From contig NZ_QXFL01000003.1 of assembly GCF_003584125.1 (NCBI RefSeq), positions 1-64,000 of the forward strand: DNA of 64,000 nucleotides, read 5' to 3'. This DNA is from Aurantiacibacter zhengii (GTDB lineage Bacteria > Pseudomonadota > Alphaproteobacteria > Sphingomonadales > Sphingomonadaceae). A model generated the notes under the pieces. That model did no database searches. It saw only the letters and a list, made by a program, of their open reading frames with translations, and was not told where the DNA came from. A program made the position numbers and the translations under genes. Positions 54,583 through 62,722 of the stretch are shown piece by piece. Numbering within the stretch: the stretch's first letter is position 1; the number at the start of each line of letters is the position of its first letter.

Positions 54583-55588
54583 TTATTCGTCTCCGTAAAT
54601 GCCTACCGATACGTGCGAATCCCTGGCCGCCACTCCGCGATACATGCCCGGCGTATTGAAGGAATAGGCCCAATCCCCGTCTGCCCCCACGACGATGACG
54701 CCGCCGCTGCCGCCCATCTCCAGCGTTTCCGCCTGCACGAAGTCCGCTGCCTCCTGCGGACTCTCGCCAAGGAAGCGGATACGCGCGCAAATTTCGTGCG
54801 CCACGCCCTCGCGAATGTAATACTCGCCCGCACCGGTGGCAGAGACGGCGCAAGCGCGGTTGTCAGCATAGGTACCCGCGCCGATCACCGGTGAGTCGCC
54901 AACCCGGCCATAAAGCTTGCCGGTCATGCCCCCAGTCGATGTGCCGGCGGCAAGGTTGCCCTCCATATCCAGTGCCACCGCACCCACGGTGCCGAACTTG
55001 TAATCCGCACCGGCCAGGTCGCTGGCATCCGCACGGTTGCGCGAAAGGAACTGCTGCAACTGGTCGAAGCGCTCCTGCGTATGGAACCAGTCGGGCCCGG
55101 CTTGCTCCAGTCCCTGCTCGATCGAAAATTCGTCCGCCCCGCTCGCGGCCATCATCACGTGCGGGGAATCCTCCATCACAGCGCGCGCCAGGCTGATCGG
55201 GTGGCGGGTGGCGGGTGGCGGTAACGCCAGCAACGGCCCCTGCATCGCGCGTGCGACCATCCATTATCGAGGCATCCAGTTCGTTACGCCCCGCGGCGGT
55301 AAACACTGCGCCCCGGCCGGCGTTGAAGTTAGGATTATCCTCCAGAACCCGGATCGTCGCCTCGACGGCATCAAGGGCGCTGCCGCCTTCGGAAAGCACC
55401 GCGCTGCCCGTTTCCAGTGCCAGTGCCAGCGCCTCGCGGATCTCGGCATCGCGTTCGGGGGACATGCGATCGCGCTCTATCGTGCCCGCCCCACCATGAA
55501 TGACCAGCCGCCAATCCTGCGCGGCGGCAGGCGTGGCGCTGAGGAAGGCAGATACGATTGCGAAAACGACACCGTGACGCGCCAGCAT
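54583..55588 (-). pseudogene. Isoaspartyl peptidase / L-asparaginase, frameshifted by a 7-bp repeat
   Basis: An Ntn-hydrolase of the plant-type asparaginase family, about 330 residues if whole. The first part (from 55588) has a signal peptide ending TPAAAQ, IHGGAGTIERD and FNAGRGAVFT. The second part, in another frame, has ISLARAVMEDSPHVMMAASG, the catalytic Thr in YKFGTVGAVALD, and GTSTGGMTGKLYGRVGD. The two join at 55201-55221, where three copies of GTGGCGG (plus strand) are present. Losing one copy would restore one continuous frame. It is either a recent pseudogene or a phase-variable gene. Confidence 0.85.
55201..55221 (+). repeat. Three tandem copies of a heptamer inside the peptidase gene
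   Basis: GTGGCGG occurs three times without interruption. The copy number sets the reading frame of the isoaspartyl peptidase gene on the minus strand: three copies put it out of frame, and two (or five) would put it in frame. Confidence 0.85.
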
Positions 55589-55678
55589 GGAGGCGACCTT
55601 TCCTGATAGCTTCGAGGCTATCTGGCATTATCGACTGGCTGCCGACAAGCCGGATTCGATCGCCAATGTGCCGGGGTG

Positions 55679-56536
55679 CTAGTGGACTGGGGGATCGGTG
55701 CGCGGTACCTTGCCCACGGGGGCTACGGGTTCGCCCGGATCGCGCGGCGGCATGGCATCCTCTGGCACGTCCTCGATCAGCATGTCGCGCGTTCGCACGT
55801 GCTCTAGGTTGCGCACGCGCACACTCAGGGCCTTCCCATCCCAGTTAAGTTCGTTGAAGCTGGGCGGTGTCGAACGGACCCGTTGCGACAGTGTTCCTGC
55901 ACCGATCATGCGTATCCGGCCGTGAACGGTCTCCTCCATGATGTCGAAGGCATCGTGGACATGGCCCGAAAGCACGGCCAGCACCGGTCTTTGCGCAAGT
56001 TCGTTGAGGGCGTTCTGCCCGTGCTTGGTAAGCGCCGTGCCCTGCGTGCCGACCTCGCGCAGCGGGTGGTGAACCGTCACCAGCGCCTGAACTCCGGCGG
56101 GAAGCGTGTCGATGGCTGTAAGGCAGCGCTCCAGCGCGGCATCGGTTACCCAGCCCTTCGACCAGTTGAGCCGGGGTTGCCAGCGGCGCACCGTCTTCAG
56201 GGGAATGATGGCCAGCCCGGGCAGGTCGATCTCTGCTTCCACCTTGTCGGAAATGGCGCGGATGCGCTTGTAGGGGTCGAAGAACCGCTCGATCGGGTTG
56301 AAATAGGGCAGGTCATGGTTGCCTACCTCCACCGTCACCGGCGCGTCGAGCGACTGGATCCATTTGCATGCGGCGTCGAATTCCCGCTGCCGCGCGCGCA
56401 TCGTCAGATCGCCCGTGATCGCCACGGCATCGGGCCGACGCTCGGCAATTTCCTGTTTCACCCAGTCAAGGGCGCTATTGTCCTCCAGCCCGAAATGGAT
56501 GTCGGACAGGTGGAATAGCAGCTTACCGTCAGTCAT
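55679..56536 (-). CDS. Metallophosphoesterase
   Basis: A 285-residue calcineurin-like phosphoesterase. The metal-binding motifs occur in order: LSDIHFG, ITGDLT, VGNHDLPY, VTVHHPLREV and LSGHVHDAF. It resembles bacterial class III phosphodiesterases and 3',5'-cAMP phosphodiesterase-like proteins, but the substrate is not set. Its start overlaps the end of the diacylglycerol-kinase-like gene by eight bases. Confidence 0.88.
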   Translation of the reverse strand: MTDGKLLFHLSDIHFGLEDNSALDWVKQEIAERRPDAVAITGDLTMRARQREFDAACKWIQSLDAPVTVEVGNHDLPYFNPIERFFDPYKRIRAISDKVEAEIDLPGLAIIPLKTVRRWQPRLNWSKGWVTDAALERCLTAIDTLPAGVQALVTVHHPLREVGTQGTALTKHGQNALNELAQRPVLAVLSGHVHDAFDIMEETVHGRIRMIGAGTLSQRVRSTPPSFNELNWDGKALSVRVRNLEHVRTRDMLIEDVPEDAMPPRDPGEPVAPVGKVPRTDPPVH

Positions 56537-57395
56537 TGCCGGGCTTTGCTAGCAGGTCGACTTCGGAAGTCACTAGCTTGAATTCCAGGGGGCCATCCGC
56601 TTCTGCCGGTTCTCCGTCGAGGAGGACGCCGAACCTTTCGCCGCCCACGCTCGCGAGTGTTACGCTTTCGGAACTGCCGATCAGGTCGTGCGGTCCCTGG
56701 CGGAAATCGTGCTTGGCGAGGGCCAGCAACTGGTCGACGAATTCGGCGGTGGTTTCGGCATGATAGGCATAGAGCACGATTTCCTTATCGTGCGGTTCGA
56801 GCAACAGCAGTGGATAGCCACGGGCGCGGCCCAGTTCGGGCTCGATGCAGCGCAGCGGTTTATCCCGCAGGGTGCGGGCAAAGGCCTCCCGCGTCTCGGT
56901 CGCCATCGCCAGGACGTCGGTATTGCGCATGGCCTCGCGTACGTCGTTCCAGCTGGTGCCCGGCCCGGCCAGCAATCCCGCATAGGCATTGCCAAGCGAG
57001 CTGGAGATGATGCCCGGCCGCCGAACGGCCAGCTTGCGACCGGCCGCCAGTTCCAGCACTTCGTCCAGCGTCATGTCGGCGAACAGGCGATGATAAAGCA
57101 GGTTCATCGTGCCTCCGGGCAGCACCAGCACCTGTCCGCTCCAGCCAGACAGCGCATCGAGCGCGGCGTTCACCGTCCCGTCGCCCGCGAAAACCGCTAC
57201 CAGATCGATCTCGGCCTCATCCAGCATGGCGGGCGTCGGCAGGTCCTCGGTCGGGAAGCTGCTGCGATAGGCGACGTGCAGGCCGCAACTGACGCAACTG
57301 GAATCCATCCGCTCCAGCGCCTCGCGATCGTTCGAGCCGCTGGCTTCGTTGTGCACGAGCCAGAGCCGCCTCTGTTGTCCCTTCTGCGCATCCAT
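56529..57395 (-). CDS. Diacylglycerol kinase family protein
   Basis: A 288-residue lipid kinase with the DAGK catalytic domain: WLVHNEASGSND at the N-terminus, then VAVFAGDGTVNAALDAL containing the nucleotide-binding GDGT, then VLPGGTMNLLYH. The C-terminal domain is beta-rich. It could phosphorylate diacylglycerol or a related lipid. It is coupled to the metallophosphoesterase gene downstream. Confidence 0.87.
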   Translation of the reverse strand: MDAQKGQQRRLWLVHNEASGSNDREALERMDSSCVSCGLHVAYRSSFPTEDLPTPAMLDEAEIDLVAVFAGDGTVNAALDALSGWSGQVLVLPGGTMNLLYHRLFADMTLDEVLELAAGRKLAVRRPGIISSSLGNAYAGLLAGPGTSWNDVREAMRNTDVLAMATETREAFARTLRDKPLRCIEPELGRARGYPLLLLEPHDKEIVLYAYHAETTAEFVDQLLALAKHDFRQGPHDLIGSSESVTLASVGGERFGVLLDGEPAEADGPLEFKLVTSEVDLLAKPGND

Positions 57396-57431
57396 GTTGC
57401 TGAAATCGCCGGAGCGGCAGTGCAGTTCCCG

Positions 57432-57698
57432 CTACAGCCTTCCCGTGATGACCGACCAGGCGGCACCAAGGTTGATCAGGGAGTATCCGGCATAGAGCCA
57501 CACCCAGTGCACCACGCCCTCGCTTGCGGCGTAAAGCGCGCCGCATAGCAGGACGAATTCCAGCGCGAGGCTGGCGCTGCGGGCAACCAGCAGGGTGCGC
57601 GGCGGCATTTCCGTCAGCATCCGGTGGCCGCTGGCAATCACCGCGCGGTGACAGGCAAAATTGCCCATGCCCAGCAGGAACGTGATGATCAGCGCCAT
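57432..57698 (-). CDS. Small membrane protein of unknown function
   Basis: An 88-residue protein with three hydrophobic segments (about 2-15, 38-57 and 63-80) starting MALIITFLLGMGNF. An upstream in-frame start exists at 57734. It precedes the DAGK-like gene by 36 bases and may be co-transcribed. The family is not recognised. Confidence 0.6.
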   Translation of the reverse strand: MALIITFLLGMGNFACHRAVIASGHRMLTEMPPRTLLVARSASLALEFVLLCGALYAASEGVVHWVWLYAGYSLINLGAAWSVITGRL

Positions 57699-57939
57699 GT
57701 CCGCGCCTGTGCCCGAACCGCGTCGCAATCGCAATTGGTCGTTGGTGGAGCCGTGTATGGCGTTGGTCAGGACACACGCCTGCTGGTCGACTGCTCATGC
57801 GCACAGGTCGACCCTTTGCAGCGCTCGGCGGCGAACAGGGCTACATCCGTAATCGCACCGCAGCTGTTCCAGTCCCACCGGCTGCGGTGCGACCCCCCAA
57901 GAATGACGATACTGGGATTCGAGGAGGAGGAAGCAAGCG

Positions 57940-58266
57940 ATGAAAACCCGTTCAACCAACAGCCTGATCGGCAGTGCTCTGGCCGCTGCCGCCATGACGC
58001 TGGCAGCAACCGGTGTATCCGCCCAGGATGAGCAAACACGCGCCGCGAGCGTCAGTCACGCCGATCTGGACCTTTCCACCGCCGAAGGCGTCAGGGAACT
58101 GGATCGCCGGATCGACAGCGCAGCGAGGGAAGTGTGCGGTTTCGGCGAAGTCGAACTGGGCAGCCGCATACCCAGCCGCGAGACGCGGCAGTGCTACCGC
58201 ACTGCCAAGCGCCAGCTTGACCGGCAGTTCGCGCAGATCGTCGAAGACGCGCAGCGCGTCAGCTGA
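57940..58266 (+). CDS. UrcA family protein
   Basis: A 108-residue secreted protein typical of sphingomonads. It has a signal peptide ending ATGVSAQ, the UrcA core VSHADLDLSTAEGVRELDRRI, and the paired Cys in AAREVCGFG and ETRQCYRTA. The function is unknown. GGAGGAGG precedes the ATG, and a strong terminator follows. Confidence 0.88.
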   Translation: MKTRSTNSLIGSALAAAAMTLAATGVSAQDEQTRAASVSHADLDLSTAEGVRELDRRIDSAAREVCGFGEVELGSRIPSRETRQCYRTAKRQLDRQFAQIVEDAQRVS

Positions 58267-58288
58267 TCGGCCTTCCGCACCTGCATCA

Positions 58289-58321
58289 GGGGCGCTTCCG
58301 CCAGGCGGAGGCGCCCTTTTT
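58289..58321 (+). terminator. Strong terminator after the UrcA gene
   Basis: A GC-rich hairpin of 12 pairs plus one wobble (GGGCGCTTCCGCC with GGCGGAGGCGCCC) followed by TTTTT. Confidence 0.88.
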
Positions 58322-58358
58322 CATGCTCGTGAGTCAAGCGCCGCAATATTAGCGGCCA

Positions 58359-59105
58359 TCACCGGCCCGCCATGGCCTTTACCTTTTTCAGATAAGTGCG
58401 CCCGATACGCAGTTCCTTGCCATCGGCCAATTCGGCGCACCACACGCCCAGCCCTTCGTGCTTCAGGCCGGTAATGAAATCGCGGCGCAGGATGGTGGAG
58501 CGATGGATGCGGATGAATTTCTCCGGATCCAGCTTTTCTTCCAGACCCGCAATCGTCTGTAGTAGCAGGTAGCTGGTTTCGCCCACGTGGAGGCGCACGT
58601 AGTCGCGCTCTGCATCGATGCGATAGACTTCGCTCGCGTCGATACGCAGCAGTTCGGACCGGTGCGGCACCCAGAATTCGCCGAGCCAGTCGCTCTCGCC
58701 CTCCGCCTGTCCCGCGCGCCGCGCCTTTCGTGCCAGGGCGCGCTCGATGGCACGCTCCAGCCGCTCCGTCGCGACGGGTTTAAGCACGTAATCGATAGCT
58801 TCGAGATCGAAGGCTTCGACAGCGAAGTTCTCGTGCGCGGTCACGAAAATGACGGCTGGCGGCGTGTCCATTTTACCGGCTTCGGCAGCTACCTGTAGCC
58901 CGTCCTTGCCGGGCATCGTCATGTCGAGCAGCAGCAGGTCGGGGTTCAGCTTCTCCGACAGGCGGAGAGCGGATTCGCCGTCACTGGCCGTGCCGATCAC
59001 CTGCAGGTGCGGGATTTCCGCACACAGGACCTGCATCCGCTCGATCGCCAGCGGTTCGTCGTCCACGATCAGCGTGCGCAGGGTTCCGTTGTCGTTGCTC
59101 GTCAC
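58359..59105 (-). CDS. LytTR-family response regulator (second pair)
   Basis: A 248-residue regulator. The receiver has LIVDDEPLAIERM, the phospho-Asp in LLLLDMTMPGKDG, and the Lys in LKPVATERL. The LytTR domain has YRIDAERDYVRLHVGE and FIRIHRSTILRRDFI. It overlaps its kinase gene by four bases. It differs clearly from the first LytTR regulator in the window. Confidence 0.93.
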   Translation of the reverse strand: MTSNDNGTLRTLIVDDEPLAIERMQVLCAEIPHLQVIGTASDGESALRLSEKLNPDLLLLDMTMPGKDGLQVAAEAGKMDTPPAVIFVTAHENFAVEAFDLEAIDYVLKPVATERLERAIERALARKARRAGQAEGESDWLGEFWVPHRSELLRIDASEVYRIDAERDYVRLHVGETSYLLLQTIAGLEEKLDPEKFIRIHRSTILRRDFITGLKHEGLGVWCAELADGKELRIGRTYLKKVKAMAGR

Positions 59106-60289
59106 GCTGCTACCCTCTCCTTGATCCGTTTCAGCGGCATGCGCAGGTGTGTGGCATAGCCGCCCGGCACCTGGCCGGAGACGACGGTCGCCTCATTGCC
59201 GAAGCGCGCTTCCAGCCGCTGGCGCACGTTGCTGAGGCCGATGCCGAAACCCGGGCGCGTATCGTCGCGGTCTTCCGCGCTCTGTCCGTTGTCGGAAATC
59301 GTCACCACCAGCCGGTCATACTCTTCCCGCGCGCTGAGCGTGATGGTCACCTGGCCCGACGAAGGGGCCACCGCGTGCTTCACCGAATTCTCGACCAGCG
59401 GTTGCAGGATCATGCCAGGCACCAGGGCATTCTCCAGCTCGGCGGGTATGTCGTAATGCGTCTGCAGGCGTAGCGGGAAGCGCACCGCCTCGATCTCGAG
59501 GTACAGCTTTTGCAGGTGGATCTCTTCGCGCAGCGGCACGTCGGACGTGGTGTCGTCGGCCAGGCTGCGGCGATAGAAGACGCTGATGGTCTGGATCATC
59601 CGCTCCGCCGCCTCGGTCTTGCCGGTCAGCACCAGCGCAGACAGCGAATTGAGCGTGTTAAACAGGAAATGCGGGTTCACCTGGTATCGCAGGCTCTGAA
59701 GCTCGGCCGCCTTGGCGGCGTTGCGGAACTGCTGTTCGCGCCGCTCCGCATCGCGCGCCTTTTCACCGGTCAGCAGGGCAAGGTACAGTGCGCACCAGGC
59801 AAGCAGCAGGAAATATCGGCTGAAGGCAATCTCGATCAACTGCTGGTACGGGCCCATCGTCACCAGGTCGGAAAGCTCGGTCATCAGCGCCTCGCGCCCG
59901 CCTTCCCCGTCCAGGCCCCGCGCCTCGGCAAATTCCTGCAGGACCTTGTCATTCAGCGCACTTTGCATGTCGGCGAAGATCAGCGTGTTGGCCTGGGCGC
60001 AAAGCAGGGCGGCAGGCATGGCAAGCAGCAGTGCTGCGGCTATCTTCACCCACAGCGGCCTCGGGTCGAACGGGCGCAGCATGACCCACAGGCCGCAGGT
60101 GATGAGGACGCCGAGCGCAACGGAAAGCAGGCGCAACCAGATCATCTGGTCGGCGAAATCCATCTCCAGCAATTCGGCCCGCAGGGTGACGATCACGAAA
60201 TAGGTCGCCCACAATCCGAAGATCGAGGCGAGCACCGTCTTGAACGGCACGCGCGAGGTAAGCGTCTCTTGCTTGTCAGCAGGTTCCAT
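59102..60289 (-). CDS. LytS-type sensor histidine kinase (second pair)
   Basis: A 395-residue membrane kinase with about four to five transmembrane segments in residues 15-175 and a periplasmic loop between. The His_kinase site is NPHFLFNTLNSLSAL, and the ATPase part has LVENSVKHAV and GFGIGLSNVRQRLE. It precedes its LytTR partner with a four-base overlap. The signal is unknown. Confidence 0.92.
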   Translation of the reverse strand: MEPADKQETLTSRVPFKTVLASIFGLWATYFVIVTLRAELLEMDFADQMIWLRLLSVALGVLITCGLWVMLRPFDPRPLWVKIAAALLLAMPAALLCAQANTLIFADMQSALNDKVLQEFAEARGLDGEGGREALMTELSDLVTMGPYQQLIEIAFSRYFLLLAWCALYLALLTGEKARDAERREQQFRNAAKAAELQSLRYQVNPHFLFNTLNSLSALVLTGKTEAAERMIQTISVFYRRSLADDTTSDVPLREEIHLQKLYLEIEAVRFPLRLQTHYDIPAELENALVPGMILQPLVENSVKHAVAPSSGQVTITLSAREEYDRLVVTISDNGQSAEDRDDTRPGFGIGLSNVRQRLEARFGNEATVVSGQVPGGYATHLRMPLKRIKERVAA

Positions 60290-60388
60290 CCCGCCGGTCT
60301 AGCTCACGGGTATTGGCGCGACCAGTAGGCGCAGTGGTTTCCATCGAAAGCACTGTGTCATTGGTCGATCACAAGTTCGGCGCGATCG

Positions 60389-61915
60389 CTACTTCGTGCC
60401 GAGCAGGCCCTCTTCGCGAATCTTCTCGCGCCAGTGCAGCGGAGCGAGCGTGTGAACGTTGTTACCCTCGGCATCGACGGCGACGGTCACCGGCATGTCC
60501 TTTACCGTGAATTCGTAGATGGCTTCCATGCCCAGGTCCTCGAAAGCGACAACTTTCGATTCCTTGATCGCACGCGCCACCAGGTAGGCCGCACCGCCGG
60601 TGGCCATCAGGTAGGCGACCTTGAAACGGCTGATCACGTCCACCGCGTCGGCACCGCGCTCGGCCTTGCCGATCATGGCGAGCAGCCCCTGATCGAGCAT
60701 CATTTCGGTAAACTTGTCCATGCGGGTGGCCGTCGTGGGCCCGGCGGGGCCGACGACTTCGCCCATCACCGGGTCCACCGGCCCGACGTAGTAGATAGCC
60801 CGCCCCTTGAAATCGACGGGCAGTTCCTCCCCTGCATCAAGCATGTCCTTGATACGCTTGTGCGCGGCATCGCGCCCGGTCAGCATCTTGCCGTTCAGCA
60901 GCAGGCGATCGCCGTTCTTCCAGCTGCCGACTTCCTCCGGCGTCAGGTTGTCGAGATCGACGCGGCGTGCCTCTGCATCGGGTTCCCATTGCACGTCGGG
61001 CCAGGCGTCGAGGTCGGGCTGCGGCAGGTAGGCGGGGCCGCTGCCGTCCAGCGTGACGTGGGCGTGACGGGTGGCGGCGCAGTTGGGGATCATGCCAACC
61101 GGCTTGCCCGCGGCATGGCACGGCCAGTCGAGGATTTTCACGTCGAGCACGGTGGACAGCCCGCCCAGCCCCTGCGCTCCGACGCCCATCGCGTTCACCG
61201 CGTCGAATATGTCGATGCGCAGCTGCTCGATATCGGTCTGCGCGCCGCGCTGTTTCAGCTGCGCCATGTCGATCGGGTCCATCAGGCTTTGCTTGGCCAG
61301 CTTCATGCAATGCTCTGCCGTGCCGCCGATGCCGATGCCCAGCATGCCCGGCGGGCACCAGCCAGCGCCCATCGAGGGAATCTGCTCCAGCACCCATTCG
61401 ACGATGTTGTCGCTGGGGTTCATCATCTTGAACTTGGACTTATTCTCGCTGCCCCCGCCCTTGGCAGCCACGTCCACGCCCACGGTCTTGCCCGGCACCA
61501 TCTCCACCGACAGGACGCAAGGCGTGTTGTCGCGCGTGTTGCGGCGGGTGAAGGCGGGATCGGCAAGGATGGAGGCGCGCAGCTTGTTGTTCTCGTTGGT
61601 ATAGGCGCGGCGCACGCCTTCATCGACGACCTCCTGCAGGCTCCTGTCCGATTCGAGGCGGCAGTCCTGACCCCACTTCAGGAAGACGTTGACGATGCCG
61701 GTATCCTGACAGATCGGGCGGTGTCCCTCGGCGCACATGCGGCTGTTGGTCAGGATCTGGGCGATCGCATCCTTGGCTGCCGGGCCCTGTTCGGCCTTGT
61801 AGGCCTCTCCCAGTGCCTGGATGTAATCCATCGGATGATAGTACGAGATGTACTGCAGCGCGTCGGCGACCGTCTCGATCAGGTCTTCTTCGCGGATCGT
61901 CACCATGTCGCTCAT
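60389..61915 (-). CDS. fumA: Fumarate hydratase class I
   Basis: A 508-residue iron-sulfur enzyme that interconverts fumarate and malate in the TCA cycle. The N-terminal alpha domain has the first cluster Cys in NSRMCAEGHRPICQDTGI, then GMLGIGIGGTAEHCMKLA with another ligand region. The C-terminal beta domain has IYYVGPVDPVMGEVVGPAG. The two domains are fused in one chain as in FumA/FumB. The start may be three codons downstream. It is divergent from the PIMT-like gene. Confidence 0.93.
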   Translation of the reverse strand: MSDMVTIREEDLIETVADALQYISYYHPMDYIQALGEAYKAEQGPAAKDAIAQILTNSRMCAEGHRPICQDTGIVNVFLKWGQDCRLESDRSLQEVVDEGVRRAYTNENNKLRASILADPAFTRRNTRDNTPCVLSVEMVPGKTVGVDVAAKGGGSENKSKFKMMNPSDNIVEWVLEQIPSMGAGWCPPGMLGIGIGGTAEHCMKLAKQSLMDPIDMAQLKQRGAQTDIEQLRIDIFDAVNAMGVGAQGLGGLSTVLDVKILDWPCHAAGKPVGMIPNCAATRHAHVTLDGSGPAYLPQPDLDAWPDVQWEPDAEARRVDLDNLTPEEVGSWKNGDRLLLNGKMLTGRDAAHKRIKDMLDAGEELPVDFKGRAIYYVGPVDPVMGEVVGPAGPTTATRMDKFTEMMLDQGLLAMIGKAERGADAVDVISRFKVAYLMATGGAAYLVARAIKESKVVAFEDLGMEAIYEFTVKDMPVTVAVDAEGNNVHTLAPLHWREKIREEGLLGTK

Positions 61916-62072
61916 CGATTATGCACTCCTCTTGATCGGCTTCGCCATAGTCACGCGGGGCCCCGTTCGTCAAAACGCTTTCGTCGACCCCCGATGGCAG
62001 CGTGACGAATTGCGACAACGCAGGCCATTGCCCGCATCGCCCGCAATCCCTAAGGCACTTGCCGTCCACCAA

Positions 62073-62720
62073 ATGCGAGAGATTCCAGCCGTGATTTCCG
62101 ATCCGCTCGATTCAGCAGAAGCCGCCAACACCATTCCGAACACCGGCCAGCACCGCGCCCGCCGCGCGATGATCGACAGCCAGCTGCGCACCAGCGGCGT
62201 GAACACGCCTTTCGTCATCCGGCGCATGGGCCAGGTCGCGCGCGAGGATTACGTGCCCGTCGCCAGCAAGGGCGTCGCCTACGTCGATCGCGCGATCCGG
62301 CTGGAAAACGGCGCCTGGCTGCCTGCGCCGCTAGTGCAGGGCAAGACGCTGGAAGAAGCGCAGCCCGCAGGCGATGAAAAGGCCATCGTGGTCGATGCGG
62401 GATCGGGCTATCTGGCGGAACTGTTCCGCCCGCTGGTGGCAGAACTGACCGTCATTTCTCCCGAAGAGGCCGTGGGCAAGGGCACCAAGGGAAAAGGCGC
62501 GGACCTGCTGGTGATCGACGGAGCGGTGGAGGAGATCCCCGCAGCCCTGGCGAAGCGGCTGGCCGACGGCGCCCGGATCGTGACCGGCATGGTGACAAAC
62601 GGCGTCACCCGCATGGCCGTGGGCCGCAAGACCGACAGCGGCGTATCGCTGATGCCGGTCTATGATCTCGGCATTCCGCAGCTGCACGAATTCGATAAGC
62701 CGAAAGGCTGGAGTTTCTGA
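62073..62720 (+). CDS. Degenerate protein-L-isoaspartate O-methyltransferase-like protein
   Basis: A 215-residue protein with the N-terminal PIMT helix pattern (RARRAMIDSQLRTSGV, then VAREDYVPVASKGVAYVDRAI). The SAM-binding motif VVDAGSGYLAELFRPL is partly kept. The active-site segment, usually GQTISQP, reads GAWLPAP here, so methylation of isoaspartate is doubtful. It lies two bases before the TolC-type gene and is probably co-transcribed with it. Confidence 0.75.
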   Translation: MREIPAVISDPLDSAEAANTIPNTGQHRARRAMIDSQLRTSGVNTPFVIRRMGQVAREDYVPVASKGVAYVDRAIRLENGAWLPAPLVQGKTLEEAQPAGDEKAIVVDAGSGYLAELFRPLVAELTVISPEEAVGKGTKGKGADLLVIDGAVEEIPAALAKRLADGARIVTGMVTNGVTRMAVGRKTDSGVSLMPVYDLGIPQLHEFDKPKGWSF

Positions 62721-62722
62721 AG

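Noticed and set aside
60434-62005. Long plus-strand open frame (523 codons) opposite fumarase
   Set aside because: It mirrors the class I fumarase gene, and its product has shadow-like composition without domains.
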